The notes: generated by a model not told the origin, from the sequence alone. 64,000 nucleotides of DNA from Polaribacter sp. BAL334 (GCF_015767435.1 NZ_JADWOV010000230.1:78534-142533), one strand, 5' to 3'. Counted from the first letter of the stretch, positions 48,790 through 57,623 are shown. Translations and numbers: made by a program.

Positions 48790-50217
48790 ATGAATAACAC
48801 TGCTGATTCCGTTTGGACAGACTGCCTTTCTTTTATTAAGGATAATATCAAACCACAAGCTTACAAAACTTGGTTTGAACCTATAAAACCGGTAAAACTA
48901 TCTGGAGAAGCATTGACAATTCAAGTGCCAAGTAAATTCTTTTATGAATGGTTAGAAGAACACTACATCAAGTTATTGCGAGTTGCATTGGTAAGACAAT
49001 TAGGAAATGATGCCAAATTGATTTACGATGTAAAAATGGAAAATAGCTACAGCAGCAATAGACCTCAAATCGTAAAAATACCAAGTTCTAACAGAGATCC
49101 ATTAAAACCTCAAAATGTAACAGTTTCATTAGAATCTGATAAAAGAGAACTAAGAAACCCGTTTATTATTCCAGGATTACAAAAAGTTAAAATCGAATCT
49201 CAGTTAAATCCAAATTATAATTTTGCCAATTTTGTGGAAGGTGATTCTAACAGATTAGCACGTTCTGCAGGAATGGCTGTTTCTAACAAACCAGGAGGAA
49301 CTTCTTTCAATCCATTGTTAATTTATGGTGGAGTAGGTCTAGGAAAAACACATTTGGTACATGCAATTGGTGTTCAAATCAAAGATAAATATCCTGATAA
49401 AACGGTTTTATACATTTCTTCTGAAAAATTTTCACAACAATATATTGATTCAGTAAGATCAAATACTAGAAATGATTTTATTCATTTTTATCAAATGATT
49501 GATGTTTTGATTATTGATGACGTTCAGTTTTTCTCAGGAAAAGCTGGTACTCAAGATGTGTTTTTTCATATTTTCAACCATTTGCATCAAAATGGAAAAC
49601 AAGTAGTTTTGTCTTCGGACAAAGCGCCTGTTGATATGCAAGATATTGAACAACGATTACTTTCTCGTTTCAAATGGGGATTGTCTGCTGAATTACAAGC
49701 TCCAGATTATGAAACTAGAGTTTCTATTTTGCAAAATAAATTGTTCAGAGATGGTGTTGAAATGCCTGAAGATATTGTGGCATACATCGCAAAAAATATA
49801 AAGTCAAATGTTAGAGAGCTTGAAGGTGTAATTATTTCTATGATTGCACAAGCTTCTTTCAATAAGAAAGAATTTTCGATAGAACTAGCCAAACAAATCG
49901 TTGATAAATTTGTAAAAAATACCAAAAAAGAGGTTTCTGTTGATTTTATTCAGAAAGAAGTTTCTAAATATTTTGACATGGATGTGGCTACTTTGCAATC
50001 CAAAACTCGCAAACGTCATGTGGTACAAGCGCGTCAATTGGCGATGTATTTTGCAAAAAGATTGACAAAAGCATCTTTGGCGAGTATTGGAAGTCAAATT
50101 GGCCATAGAGATCACGCAACTGTACTTCATGCTTGTAAAACTGTTGATAATCTTACAGAAACTGACAAGCAATTTAAAAAATATGTGGATGATTTAATGA
50201 AGAAATTATCCTTCTAA
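48790..50217 (+). CDS. dnaA: Chromosomal replication initiator protein DnaA
   Basis: A 475-residue AAA+ initiator. Domain I is residues ~1-90 (VWTDCLSFIKDNIKPQAYKTWFEPI). The ATPase domain has Walker A GGVGLGKTHLVHAIG (~180) and Walker B VLIIDDVQFFSGK (~240). Domain IV is the DNA-binding helix-turn-helix with signature GSQIGHRDHATVLHACKTV (~435-455). Length is normal. It precedes a LMW phosphatase and an RsmI-like gene. A candidate DnaA box is in its leader. Confidence 0.98.
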   Translation: MNNTADSVWTDCLSFIKDNIKPQAYKTWFEPIKPVKLSGEALTIQVPSKFFYEWLEEHYIKLLRVALVRQLGNDAKLIYDVKMENSYSSNRPQIVKIPSSNRDPLKPQNVTVSLESDKRELRNPFIIPGLQKVKIESQLNPNYNFANFVEGDSNRLARSAGMAVSNKPGGTSFNPLLIYGGVGLGKTHLVHAIGVQIKDKYPDKTVLYISSEKFSQQYIDSVRSNTRNDFIHFYQMIDVLIIDDVQFFSGKAGTQDVFFHIFNHLHQNGKQVVLSSDKAPVDMQDIEQRLLSRFKWGLSAELQAPDYETRVSILQNKLFRDGVEMPEDIVAYIAKNIKSNVRELEGVIISMIAQASFNKKEFSIELAKQIVDKFVKNTKKEVSVDFIQKEVSKYFDMDVATLQSKTRKRHVVQARQLAMYFAKRLTKASLASIGSQIGHRDHATVLHACKTVDNLTETDKQFKKYVDDLMKKLSF

Positions 50218-50230
50218 AAATCGTTTCATT

Positions 50231-50683
50231 ATGAAAATACTGATGGTTTGTTTGGGGAATATTTGTCGTTCACCATTGGCAGAAGGTATTTTAAAGTCAA
50301 AAATTACTTCTCAAAATAGTTTTGTTGATTCTGCAGGAACTGCTGCATATCATATTGGAAATCAACCTGATGAACGTTCAATTTTTGTTGCAAAAAAGTA
50401 CGGAATTGATATCAGCAATCAACGTGCGAGAAAATTTTCTCCAGAAGATTTTGATAATTTTGATCTTATTTTTGCAATGGATGACAATAACTTTCATGAC
50501 ATTTTAAAATTATCAAGAAACAATTCAGACAAGCAAAAAGTGAAATTGATTCTCAATGAAATCCATTCCAATAAAATTAGTTTTGTTCCTGATCCTTATT
50601 ATGGAGGAAATGAAGGTTTTGAAAATGTATTTCAAATGTTAGATGAAGCTTGCGAAATCATCATAAAAAAATACGCATTATGA
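50231..50683 (+). CDS. Low-molecular-weight protein tyrosine phosphatase
   Basis: A 150-residue phosphatase with the P-loop VCLGNICRSPLAEG near the N-terminus (C-x5-R-S) and the general-acid aspartate in VPDPYYGG (~residue 119). Bacterial relatives act on BY-kinases or low-molecular phosphates; the target is unknown. It lies 13 bp after dnaA, and its stop overlaps the next ATG as ATGA. Confidence 0.94.
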   Translation: MKILMVCLGNICRSPLAEGILKSKITSQNSFVDSAGTAAYHIGNQPDERSIFVAKKYGIDISNQRARKFSPEDFDNFDLIFAMDDNNFHDILKLSRNNSDKQKVKLILNEIHSNKISFVPDPYYGGNEGFENVFQMLDEACEIIIKKYAL

Positions 50684-51387
50684 TTGGGAAACTGTATTTA
50701 ATTCCTACAACTTTAGGAGAAACTGAGCCTTTGGATGTAATGCCTATTTCTGTAAAAAGAGTTATAGAAGAGATTGATTATTATATCGTTGAAAACGAAA
50801 AATCGGCAAGAAAATTCATCAAACATATTTGTCCAGAAAAAAAACAACCTTCTTTACACATTCTATTGTTAGACAAATTTGTGCAAGAATCTGATACCAG
50901 AAAATATCTAGACGTTTGTGCTCAAGGCATCAATGTAGGTTTGCTTTCTGAAGCTGGTGTGCCTGCAATTGCCGATCCTGGAGCATCAATGGTAAAATTA
51001 GCGCATCAAAAAAATATTCAAGTGGTTCCTTTGGTTGGTCCTTCTTCTATTTTATTAGCGATGATGAGTTCAGGATTTAATGGGCAAAACTTTGCTTTTA
51101 ATGGCTATTTGCCAATAGATAATAACGAGAGAAAATCTGCGATTAGAGAGCTTGAAAAACTTTCGAAAGATAAAAATCAGTCTCAAATATTTATTGAAAC
51201 GCCTTACAGGAATCAAAAAATGTTTTCAGAATTGGTAGCTACTTTATCACCAAATACGCTAGTTTGTATAGCAGCAGATATCACCTTAAATTCTGAATTT
51301 ATAAAAACGTTGTCTGTAAAGGAATGGAAAAATCAATCAATTGATTTGCACAAAAGACCTACTATTTTTATTATTCAAAAAGAATAA
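50680..51387 (+). CDS. RsmI-like SAM-dependent tetrapyrrole methylase-fold enzyme (short form)
   Basis: A 235-residue protein of the RsmI/tetrapyrrole-methylase family: GKLYLIPTTLGE at the start, GLLSEAGVPAIADPGASMVKLAHQ and VVPLVGPSSILLAMMSSGFNGQNFAFNGYLP. True RsmI (16S C1402 2'-O-methyltransferase) is ~275-290 residues with a C-terminal extension missing here, so this is the short Bacteroidota paralogue of undefined target. The ATG at 50680 is chosen because it forms ATGA with the phosphatase stop. Confidence 0.88.
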   Translation: MIGKLYLIPTTLGETEPLDVMPISVKRVIEEIDYYIVENEKSARKFIKHICPEKKQPSLHILLLDKFVQESDTRKYLDVCAQGINVGLLSEAGVPAIADPGASMVKLAHQKNIQVVPLVGPSSILLAMMSSGFNGQNFAFNGYLPIDNNERKSAIRELEKLSKDKNQSQIFIETPYRNQKMFSELVATLSPNTLVCIAADITLNSEFIKTLSVKEWKNQSIDLHKRPTIFIIQKE

Positions 51388-51388
51388 A

Positions 51389-51970
51389 TTATACACGAGC
51401 TTTTCTATTTGCTTGAATGATAGAAACATCATAGCCAGCAAATTTCCTTAAATAAGTACTAAGTTTTGCTCCGTAAGCATCTGAAAAACAGTTTGTTCCA
51501 TTGCTTCTTAGGAATTTTTTTACATTTCCTGCACCAGCTAAGTGTGCTGCCGCTAAAATTCCGGATTCAGTAATTTCAATTCCATTGATTTTTTTTCCAA
51601 CAAAACGCTTGATATCTTTACGCAAAATCCATTTATTGATTTCGCACAAAGCAATAAATGCTTCTTCTTGTAATTCCGGATTTTGTAAAAAATCACGAGT
51701 ATTATGGATTCTGAATCTTGATAGAGTATTTCTTCCAAATTGGTATTTTCCTAAATATCCTAAAGTATTTACAATGGTATAATTACCTCTAGACTCTTTA
51801 TAAGCCAATGCTTCTTTAAAAGCAACAAAGTTATTTTGTAAATAGGGGATGTTTAATTTGGAAACTTCACGAAGAAATGCGGTGTCTGTTTCTTCGATTT
51901 CGTTTTTGCTAGTATTTGCGCCAACGAATAAAAAAAGGATTGCACTATATAAAAAAAACTTTTTGATCAT
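51389..51970 (-). CDS. Secreted lysozyme-fold (lytic transglycosylase-like) protein
   Basis: A 193-residue protein with a signal peptide (~1-18, MIKKFFLYSAILFLFVGA). The mature part, FKEALAYKESRGNYTIVNTLGYLGKYQFGRNTL, shows the Glu-Ser motif (KES) and GKYQFG context of lytic-transglycosylase catalytic domains; ITESGILAAAHLAGAGNVKKFL matches their C-terminal A-H-L-G-x-G segment. It probably cuts glycan strands of peptidoglycan. Convergent with the RsmI-like gene, 1 bp apart. mltG lies upstream on the same strand. Confidence 0.82.
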   Translation of the reverse strand: MIKKFFLYSAILFLFVGANTSKNEIEETDTAFLREVSKLNIPYLQNNFVAFKEALAYKESRGNYTIVNTLGYLGKYQFGRNTLSRFRIHNTRDFLQNPELQEEAFIALCEINKWILRKDIKRFVGKKINGIEITESGILAAAHLAGAGNVKKFLRSNGTNCFSDAYGAKLSTYLRKFAGYDVSIIQANRKARV

Positions 51971-51995
51971 TAATGAATCTTTCTGTTTTGCGGGG

Positions 51996-52003
51996 CAAAG
52001 TTA
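51996..52003 (-). promoter_or_regulatory. -7 box for the lysozyme-like gene (TAACTTTG)
   Basis: TAACTTTG on the minus strand, ending 25 bp before the ATG at 51970. The -33 element is unclear. The gap 52004-52167 otherwise shows nothing. Confidence 0.5.
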
Positions 52004-52167
52004 CAACATAAATCAATATGAATTGATAATCAGTGTATTAATATCATTCGTTTTGTAAAATCCATCATTTTGGATGGATTTTATTTGCGATTTTAAACAA
52101 CTACAACGTTTCGTATTGCGAATACAATAAAAAATTAGGAATAATTTTTGTTAACTTTTTTAACAAT

Positions 52168-53196
52168 TTATCGATTAATTCCCTGTTTGTTCAACCAATT
52201 TTGATATTTTTCAGCATTTCTGTTGTGTTGTGCCAAACTTTTTGCGAATTCATGAAAACCAATTTTATCAATGCTAGCGCACATGTAAAAATAATCATGT
52301 TTTTCAGCATTCAAAACGGCATCAATAGAAGAAACATCAGGCATTGCAATTAAACTTGGAGGCAAACCCAAATTTTTATAGGTATTGTATAGAGAATTGA
52401 TTTCTAAATCTACTTTTAAAACTCTTTTTACAACAAAATCTTGCCCTTTTATTTGACGAATAGCGTAGATAACTGTTGGATCTGCTTGTAATGGCCAATT
52501 ATTTTGCAATCTATTCAAATACAAACCTGCAACAATAGGTCTTTCTGACGTTTTACTAGTTTCTTTTTGTACGATAGAAGCCAAAGTAATCACTTCTTTT
52601 TGAGATAAATTCAGATTTTTCGCTTTTTGAAGTCTAGTTTGATTCCAAAAATTTTGATATTCAACTAACATTTTATTTCTGAATTTTTCAGCAGAAGTGT
52701 TCCAATAAAATTCATAACTATTAGGAATAAAAATGCCCAAAATGGATTTTTCGTCAAAATTATTTTCTGATAAAAACTTTGAATTTTTAAAAGCGGTAAG
52801 TAATGAAATGGAATCAGCTTCCAATTGTTCCGAAATTCTTCCTGCTAATTTTTCTAAAGTATCTTGATTATTGAAAGACAATTTTACAGCAGTTTGACGT
52901 CCACCTCTAAACATGTTCACCAAATCATTTGTACTCATATTTTCTTGAATACTATATTTTCCAGGTTTGATTTTAGTAAACTTTTTCAATTTTGAAACCC
53001 ACATAAAATCATTTATATCATTAATATATGGAGCTAATTTTTCAGTAAGTTTCGAAAAATCGTCAGTAGAATTTATGAAAACAACTCCTGATTTTTGAAC
53101 GTTATTTGAAAATATTTTTTGATAATAATAAATCCCAATACATCCAATAAATAGTGAAACTACAATTGCAATTGTACTAATTTTCTTTTTTGCCAA
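52168..53196 (-). CDS. mltG: Endolytic transglycosylase MltG
   Basis: A 342-residue protein with one N-terminal membrane helix (~6-26, IAIVVSLFIGCIGIYYYQ) and a periplasmic YceG domain. The YceG core has LASIVQKETSKTSERPIVAGLYLNRLQNNWPLQADPTVIYAI, in which the Glu of QKET is the catalytic residue, then YNTYKNLGLPPSLIAMPDVSSIDAVLNAE. It cuts nascent glycan strands to set their length. Downstream of dapF and GNAT on the same strand. Confidence 0.95.
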   Translation of the reverse strand: MAKKKISTIAIVVSLFIGCIGIYYYQKIFSNNVQKSGVVFINSTDDFSKLTEKLAPYINDINDFMWVSKLKKFTKIKPGKYSIQENMSTNDLVNMFRGGRQTAVKLSFNNQDTLEKLAGRISEQLEADSISLLTAFKNSKFLSENNFDEKSILGIFIPNSYEFYWNTSAEKFRNKMLVEYQNFWNQTRLQKAKNLNLSQKEVITLASIVQKETSKTSERPIVAGLYLNRLQNNWPLQADPTVIYAIRQIKGQDFVVKRVLKVDLEINSLYNTYKNLGLPPSLIAMPDVSSIDAVLNAEKHDYFYMCASIDKIGFHEFAKSLAQHNRNAEKYQNWLNKQGINR

Positions 53197-53227
53197 AGTG
53201 AAGAATATTAAGTTTAAAGTTGCGAAA

Positions 53228-53755
53228 TTACTCTTTTATCAGTTGAAATAAAATTTCATCTTTCATTTTTCCATCAGAAAAAATCCATTCTTTTTTTGTG
53301 CCTACTTTTTTGAAAGAATGTTTCTCAAAGAGGAGCAAACTTTTTTCATTATCAGACATGATATTTGCATATAATTGGTTCAATTGTAAGTGTAAAAATG
53401 AATATTGAATCAATAATGACAATGCTTCAGAGGCAAAGCCTTTTTGTTGAAAATCAGGGTGAATTAAAATGCCAATTCCAGCCCTTTTATGTTGAGGATT
53501 GAAATCAAATAAATCAATCATCCCTACTTTTTTTTCAGATGAATTTTCTTCAATAATCAAACGTAATTGTTTGGTTTCGAAAATATCTAAATGGGCATTT
53601 TCCAAATATTGTTTCAACACATATTTTGAAAATGGTGTTTGTGTATGGCTGATTTCCCAAAAAGATTCGTCATTTTCTATTTGAAATAAAAATTCCAAAT
53701 CTTCAGGCTCTAAAGCTCTTAGTTTTACAAGATTTCCTTGAAGCGTATTCATCAA
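53228..53755 (-). CDS. GNAT family N-acetyltransferase (RimJ/RimL-like)
   Basis: A 175-residue GNAT domain of the ribosomal-protein-Ala-acetyltransferase type: VKLRALEPEDLEFLFQIENDESFWE, GMIDLFDFNPQHKRAGIGILIHPDFQQKGFASEAL (acetyl-CoA loop) and ANIMSDNEKSLLLFEKHSFKKVG. The target may be an amino acid, protein or antibiotic. The start overlaps the dapF stop as ATGA. It stands between dapF and mltG. Confidence 0.9.
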   Translation of the reverse strand: MMNTLQGNLVKLRALEPEDLEFLFQIENDESFWEISHTQTPFSKYVLKQYLENAHLDIFETKQLRLIIEENSSEKKVGMIDLFDFNPQHKRAGIGILIHPDFQQKGFASEALSLLIQYSFLHLQLNQLYANIMSDNEKSLLLFEKHSFKKVGTKKEWIFSDGKMKDEILFQLIKE

Positions 53756-54522
53756 ATTGACATATTTCCTTGAAAGACAAGTTTTGCTGGGCCTTTTAAA
53801 AATACATTTTTGTACATGCCATTTTCTTCTTCAAATGAAACTTCTAAAATGCCACCTTCAACAGGTAAAATGATTGAATTATTCACTGTTTTATGAGTTT
53901 TATGCATGGCAATGGCAACTGCAGTCACTCCAGTTCCACAAGCTAATGTTTCATCTTCAACCCCTTTTTCATAGGTTCTAACTCTAAAAGTATTTTCATT
54001 GATTTTTTGCACAAAATTCACATTACTACCAGGATTTTCATACTGATAACGAATTTCTCTTCCTTTTTCAAATACTGGAAATTCGTCAAGATTTTCTACC
54101 ATTTCCACATGATGTTGAGTTCCTGTGAAAGCAAAAACTGATTTTTTATTGACAGTAATTTGTTTAACATCAATCATTTGTAATGAAATAATGTCATTTT
54201 CAATCGTGGCAAAATGTTCTCCATCAAAAGCCAAAAAATGGGCATTATTTTCAATAATTTCCAAATTCTTTGCAAAAGCAACAGCACATCTTCCTCCATT
54301 TCCGCAAAAGGTTTCACTGGCATCTGCATTGAAATAAATCATTTTAAAATCATGAAAATCATCATTTTCAATTAAAATAATGCCGTCAGCACCAATACCA
54401 AAATGCCTGTCACAAATATGTGAAATTATGTCAGTTTTTTGTTTTGGAAAGATATTTGTTCTATTATCAATCATCACAAAATCGTTTCCTGTTCCTTGAT
54501 ATTTGTAAAAATTCACATTCAT
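53752..54522 (-). CDS. dapF: Diaminopimelate epimerase
   Basis: A 256-residue enzyme converting LL- to meso-diaminopimelate for lysine and peptidoglycan. Catalytic cysteines lie in ETFCGNGGRCAVAFA and in ETLACGTGVTAVA, with the start NFYKYQGTGNDFVMIDNR. The ATG at 54522 is chosen because the family begins here and a -7 box ends 4 bp upstream; the longer frame would run through the promoter. The mRNA is probably leaderless. Pathway partner of dapD (10848). Confidence 0.95.
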   Translation of the reverse strand: MNVNFYKYQGTGNDFVMIDNRTNIFPKQKTDIISHICDRHFGIGADGIILIENDDFHDFKMIYFNADASETFCGNGGRCAVAFAKNLEIIENNAHFLAFDGEHFATIENDIISLQMIDVKQITVNKKSVFAFTGTQHHVEMVENLDEFPVFEKGREIRYQYENPGSNVNFVQKINENTFRVRTYEKGVEDETLACGTGVTAVAIAMHKTHKTVNNSIILPVEGGILEVSFEEENGMYKNVFLKGPAKLVFQGNMSI

Positions 54523-54526
54523 GGCA

Positions 54527-54534
54527 CAAAGATA
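54527..54534 (-). promoter_or_regulatory. dapF -7 box with leaderless geometry (TATCTTTG)
   Basis: On the minus strand TATCTTTG is followed by TGCC and then the ATG at 54522. The usual start of transcription then falls on or next to the start codon. No clear -33 TTG. Confidence 0.6.
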
Positions 54535-54623
54535 GCGATTTAGAGTGTAAAAGTTCTTTGTTAAAACACGGTTAAAATGAGTTAAAAACAAGTTAAACAG
54601 ATTTTCTAGAAATGTTAAAATTG

Positions 54624-54631
54624 TATATTTG
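54624..54631 (+). promoter_or_regulatory. -7 box for htrA (TATATTTG)
   Basis: TATATTTG ends 23 bp before the ATG at 54655. The -33 element is not evident. Confidence 0.5.
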
Positions 54632-54654
54632 AACAATCAAAAATCAAAAATAAT

Positions 54655-56049
54655 ATGAGAAAAAATATAAGCTTTTTAGGAATTGCTATTTTAGGCGGAA
54701 TGATCACTTTAGGTGGTTATAAATTATTTTTTGATGGACCTGTAATTATTGAACGTTCAGGACCAGAAAAATCATCCATAGTTCAAACAAATTTTACAAC
54801 ACCAAATTCAGATTCAAACAGTTTTGAAATTTCTTCTATCGATTTTACGTTGGCCGCAGAAAAATCTTTGAATGCAGTTGTTCACGTAAAAAATACTACC
54901 ATCAAAACACAGTACAATCCACTTGCAGAGTTTTTTTATGGAAATGGAAGTGGGACAAGAAAGTTTGAACAAGTTGGAACTGGAAGTGGCGTAATTATTT
55001 CTGCTGATGGATATATTGTGACCAATAATCACGTAATTGATGGAGCAAATGAAATAGAAGTTACTTTAAATAATAAAAAAGTTTTCAAAGCTGAATTGAT
55101 TGGAAGTGATAAAAATGATGATATTGCTTTATTAAAAATCAAAACAGATACTGAATTACCTTTTATTACTTTCGCGAATTCTGATAATGTAAAAGTAGGT
55201 GAATGGGTTTTAGCATTAGGAAATCCATACAATTTAACATCAACTGTAACAGCAGGAATCGTAAGTGCAAAAGGAAGAGATTTGGATGGAAATGGTTCTA
55301 TAGATTCATTTATTCAAACAGATGCTGCTGTAAATCCAGGAAATAGTGGAGGAGCTTTGGTAAATACTAGAGGAGAATTAATTGGTATCAATACTGCAAT
55401 TTCTTCTAGCACTGGTTCTTTTGTTGGATATTCATTTGCAGTGCCATCAAACATTACTAAAAAAGTAATTGATGATTTATTAGAATTTGGAAATGTACAA
55501 GAAGCAGTTTTGGGAATTCGTTTTTCGCCTCAAGAAAATGATGAAGTTTTAGGAGTAAAAATTGCAGATGTTGAAGCTGGTCAAGGAGCTGCAAGTGCTG
55601 GATTGAAAAAAGACGATATTATTACAAAAATTGGTGAAGTTAAAATTACAAAGTTTGCTGATTTACGTGGTCAATTGAGTGCTAAAAGACCTGGAGAATT
55701 TGTGGAAATTACCGTAAACAGAAATGGTCAATATTTGACAAAAAATGTAAAATTGGGTAAAAAAATCCCTCAATTTATTTCAAGTTCATTTAAATGGGAA
55801 TTGAAAGATATATCAAAAGAAGAACAAAAAAGACTCAATATTTCTGGAGGAGCTAAGATTTTTGAAACGATTGATAGAGGAGATCAAAATAATTTGAATA
55901 GTTATATCATCACAAAAATCAATGATAAAAGTGTAAAGAGTGCTGAAGAAGGAGTAAAAATGTTAGAAAGTGTTGCCAATAGTAGATCCTATATCATTAT
56001 TGAATTGATAAATTTAAAGGGAGAAAAAGAAACGTTACGATTTAGATAA
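54655..56049 (+). CDS. Periplasmic serine protease Do/HtrA
   Basis: A 464-residue DegP/HtrA-type protease with an N-terminal signal or anchor helix (~6-25, ISFLGIAILGGMITLGGYKLF). Trypsin-like triad: His126 in TNNHVIDGA, Asp ~155 in NDDIALLKI, Ser231 in NPGNSGGALV. A first PDZ domain is at ~295-370 (LGVKIADVEAGQGAASAGLKKDDIIT) and a second, less typical PDZ-like region at ~380-464. It degrades or refolds damaged envelope proteins. Single gene with its own terminator. Confidence 0.94.
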   Translation: MRKNISFLGIAILGGMITLGGYKLFFDGPVIIERSGPEKSSIVQTNFTTPNSDSNSFEISSIDFTLAAEKSLNAVVHVKNTTIKTQYNPLAEFFYGNGSGTRKFEQVGTGSGVIISADGYIVTNNHVIDGANEIEVTLNNKKVFKAELIGSDKNDDIALLKIKTDTELPFITFANSDNVKVGEWVLALGNPYNLTSTVTAGIVSAKGRDLDGNGSIDSFIQTDAAVNPGNSGGALVNTRGELIGINTAISSSTGSFVGYSFAVPSNITKKVIDDLLEFGNVQEAVLGIRFSPQENDEVLGVKIADVEAGQGAASAGLKKDDIITKIGEVKITKFADLRGQLSAKRPGEFVEITVNRNGQYLTKNVKLGKKIPQFISSSFKWELKDISKEEQKRLNISGGAKIFETIDRGDQNNLNSYIITKINDKSVKSAEEGVKMLESVANSRSYIIIELINLKGEKETLRFR

Positions 56050-56065
56050 TCTCCTTTAAAACCCT

Positions 56066-56098
56066 AAAAATCCTGATAATTTATCAGGATTTTTTTTT
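56066..56098 (+). terminator. Terminator after htrA
   Basis: Stem TCCTGATA / TATCAGGA extended by A/T pairs, 3-nt loop, then eight T. Confidence 0.92.
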
Positions 56099-56112
56099 GA
56101 GAAAAAAAATAA

Positions 56113-56126
56113 CGAAATCGATTTCG
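56113..56126. promoter_or_regulatory. 14-bp perfect palindrome (CGAAATCGATTTCG) in the gap promoter
   Basis: CGAAATCGATTTCG lies where the -33 element would be, 18 bp before the -7 box at 56145. A perfect palindrome with a central CG step is the usual look of a dimeric repressor or activator operator. The regulator is unknown. Confidence 0.5.
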
Positions 56127-56144
56127 CATTTCAGAAAAAAGAAA

Positions 56145-56152
56145 TACTTTTG
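56145..56152 (+). promoter_or_regulatory. -7 box for gap (TACTTTTG)
   Basis: TACTTTTG ends 28 bp before the ATG at 56181. The normal -33 TTG is missing and replaced by the palindrome at 56113-56126, which suggests activator-dependent or repressed expression. Confidence 0.55.
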
Positions 56153-56180
56153 CAAAAAATTAAATCAACAAACTCCAAAA

Positions 56181-57623
56181 ATGTCAACAATTGTAAATTA
56201 CGAAGAAGAAGTTGCTCAACAAGCACTAACTAGAAGAGCAACAGTTGAATTTATCAACATTGTAAATGATTTGTGGTATGATAAATCCATAGAATTGGTT
56301 TTTTTTAGAAATCCTTTAGTCGATAAAAGAGCCAGTGAAGTATTGAATTTAATCAATTATGCAAAAGAATTTGTTAATAAACCCATCACAATTCAAGATG
56401 CATTGAGTATTGCAAAAGCGATTCATCAAGTGGATTTGCCACCGTCAAAATTGGATATTGGAAAACTAGCTTATGAATGTCATTTGAATCCAAAAGGATG
56501 TATTGATAAAGTTGCGTTTATCAAAAAGCAACTAAAAGATATTACTGAAGCCAAAGATTTAACTCCAAAAGATGTGGTGTTGTATGGTTTTGGAAGAATT
56601 GGACGTTTGTTGGCTCGTGAGTTAATGACAAAAATGGGAAAAGGAACACAATTACGCTTGAGAGCAATTGTGACTCGTGATAAAATAACTCCTACTGTAT
56701 TGGAAAAAAGAGCTTCATTATTAAGTGTAGATTCTGTTCACGGAAACTTTTTAGGAACTGTTCAAATTGATAAAGAAAATAATGCACTCATCATCAATGG
56801 CACAACCGTTTTTATGATTTCAGCAACTAATCCTGAAGATATTGATTATACAAAATTCGGAATAAAAGACGCTTTGGTTATTGATAATACTGGTGCTTTT
56901 AGAGACGATGTAGAATTGAGCAGATTGTTAACATCAAAAGGAGCAAGCAAAGTGTTGATAACTGCACCTGCAAAAGGAGTTCCTAATATTGTTCATGGAG
57001 TAAATCATCAAAAATATAGCCCAGATAAATACGATATTTTTTCTGCAGCTTCTTGTACAACCAATGCAATTACACCTATTTTAAAAGTTTTGGAAGATAA
57101 TTTTGGTATCAAAAAAGGACATTTAGAAACAATTCATGCCTACACAAATGACCAAAATTTGGTGGATAATATGCACAGCAAATACAGACGAGGAAGAGCA
57201 GCAGCCTTAAATATGGTGATTACTGAAACTGGTGCAGGAAGTGCAGTTTCAAAAGCATTGCCAGCTTTGGAAGGTAAATTAACGTCAAATGCCATTCGTG
57301 TTCCTGTGCCAAATGGTTCTTTGGCAATTTTAAGTTTGCAATTAAGAAGACCTGTTACTATTGATATTGTAAACGCCATTTTAAAACAAAATGCCTTAGA
57401 AGGAGATTTGGTAGAACAGATCAAATATTCTATTGATAATGAATTGGTTTCTACAGATATTATAGGTTCAACAGCGCCATCCATTTTTGATAGCAAAGCA
57501 ACAATTACTGATGGAGAAAGTGTTGTTTTGTATGTTTGGTATGACAACGAATATGGATATTCTCATCAAGTAATGCGTTTGGCAAGACACATTGCTAAAG
57601 TTAGAAGATTTACCAATTATTAA
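56181..57623 (+). CDS. gap: Glyceraldehyde-3-phosphate dehydrogenase, long form with N-terminal extension
   Basis: A 480-residue enzyme. Residues ~1-130 are an extension (STIVNYEEEVAQQALTRRATVEFINIVNDLWYDKSIELVFF and on) absent from ordinary ~335-residue GAPDH. The NAD domain follows (VLYGFGRIGRLLARELM). The catalytic Cys is in SAASCTTNAITPIL, with the His in TIHAYTNDQNLVD and phosphate-binding RRGRAAALNMVITETGA. Long versions of this kind are known in Bacteroidota and gammaproteobacteria. Start 56181 is preferred because upstream codons run through the promoter. Role: glycolysis or gluconeogenesis. Confidence 0.94.
   Translation: MSTIVNYEEEVAQQALTRRATVEFINIVNDLWYDKSIELVFFRNPLVDKRASEVLNLINYAKEFVNKPITIQDALSIAKAIHQVDLPPSKLDIGKLAYECHLNPKGCIDKVAFIKKQLKDITEAKDLTPKDVVLYGFGRIGRLLARELMTKMGKGTQLRLRAIVTRDKITPTVLEKRASLLSVDSVHGNFLGTVQIDKENNALIINGTTVFMISATNPEDIDYTKFGIKDALVIDNTGAFRDDVELSRLLTSKGASKVLITAPAKGVPNIVHGVNHQKYSPDKYDIFSAASCTTNAITPILKVLEDNFGIKKGHLETIHAYTNDQNLVDNMHSKYRRGRAAALNMVITETGAGSAVSKALPALEGKLTSNAIRVPVPNGSLAILSLQLRRPVTIDIVNAILKQNALEGDLVEQIKYSIDNELVSTDIIGSTAPSIFDSKATITDGESVVLYVWYDNEYGYSHQVMRLARHIAKVRRFTNY

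Noticed and set aside
54523..54636. 38-residue N-terminal extension of dapF
   Set aside because: Translates the promoter region into a hydrophobic, unconserved stretch; the true start is the ATG after the TATCTTTG box.
57140..57547. 135-codon minus-strand ORF
   Set aside because: Antisense of the catalytic half of gap; no independent signal.
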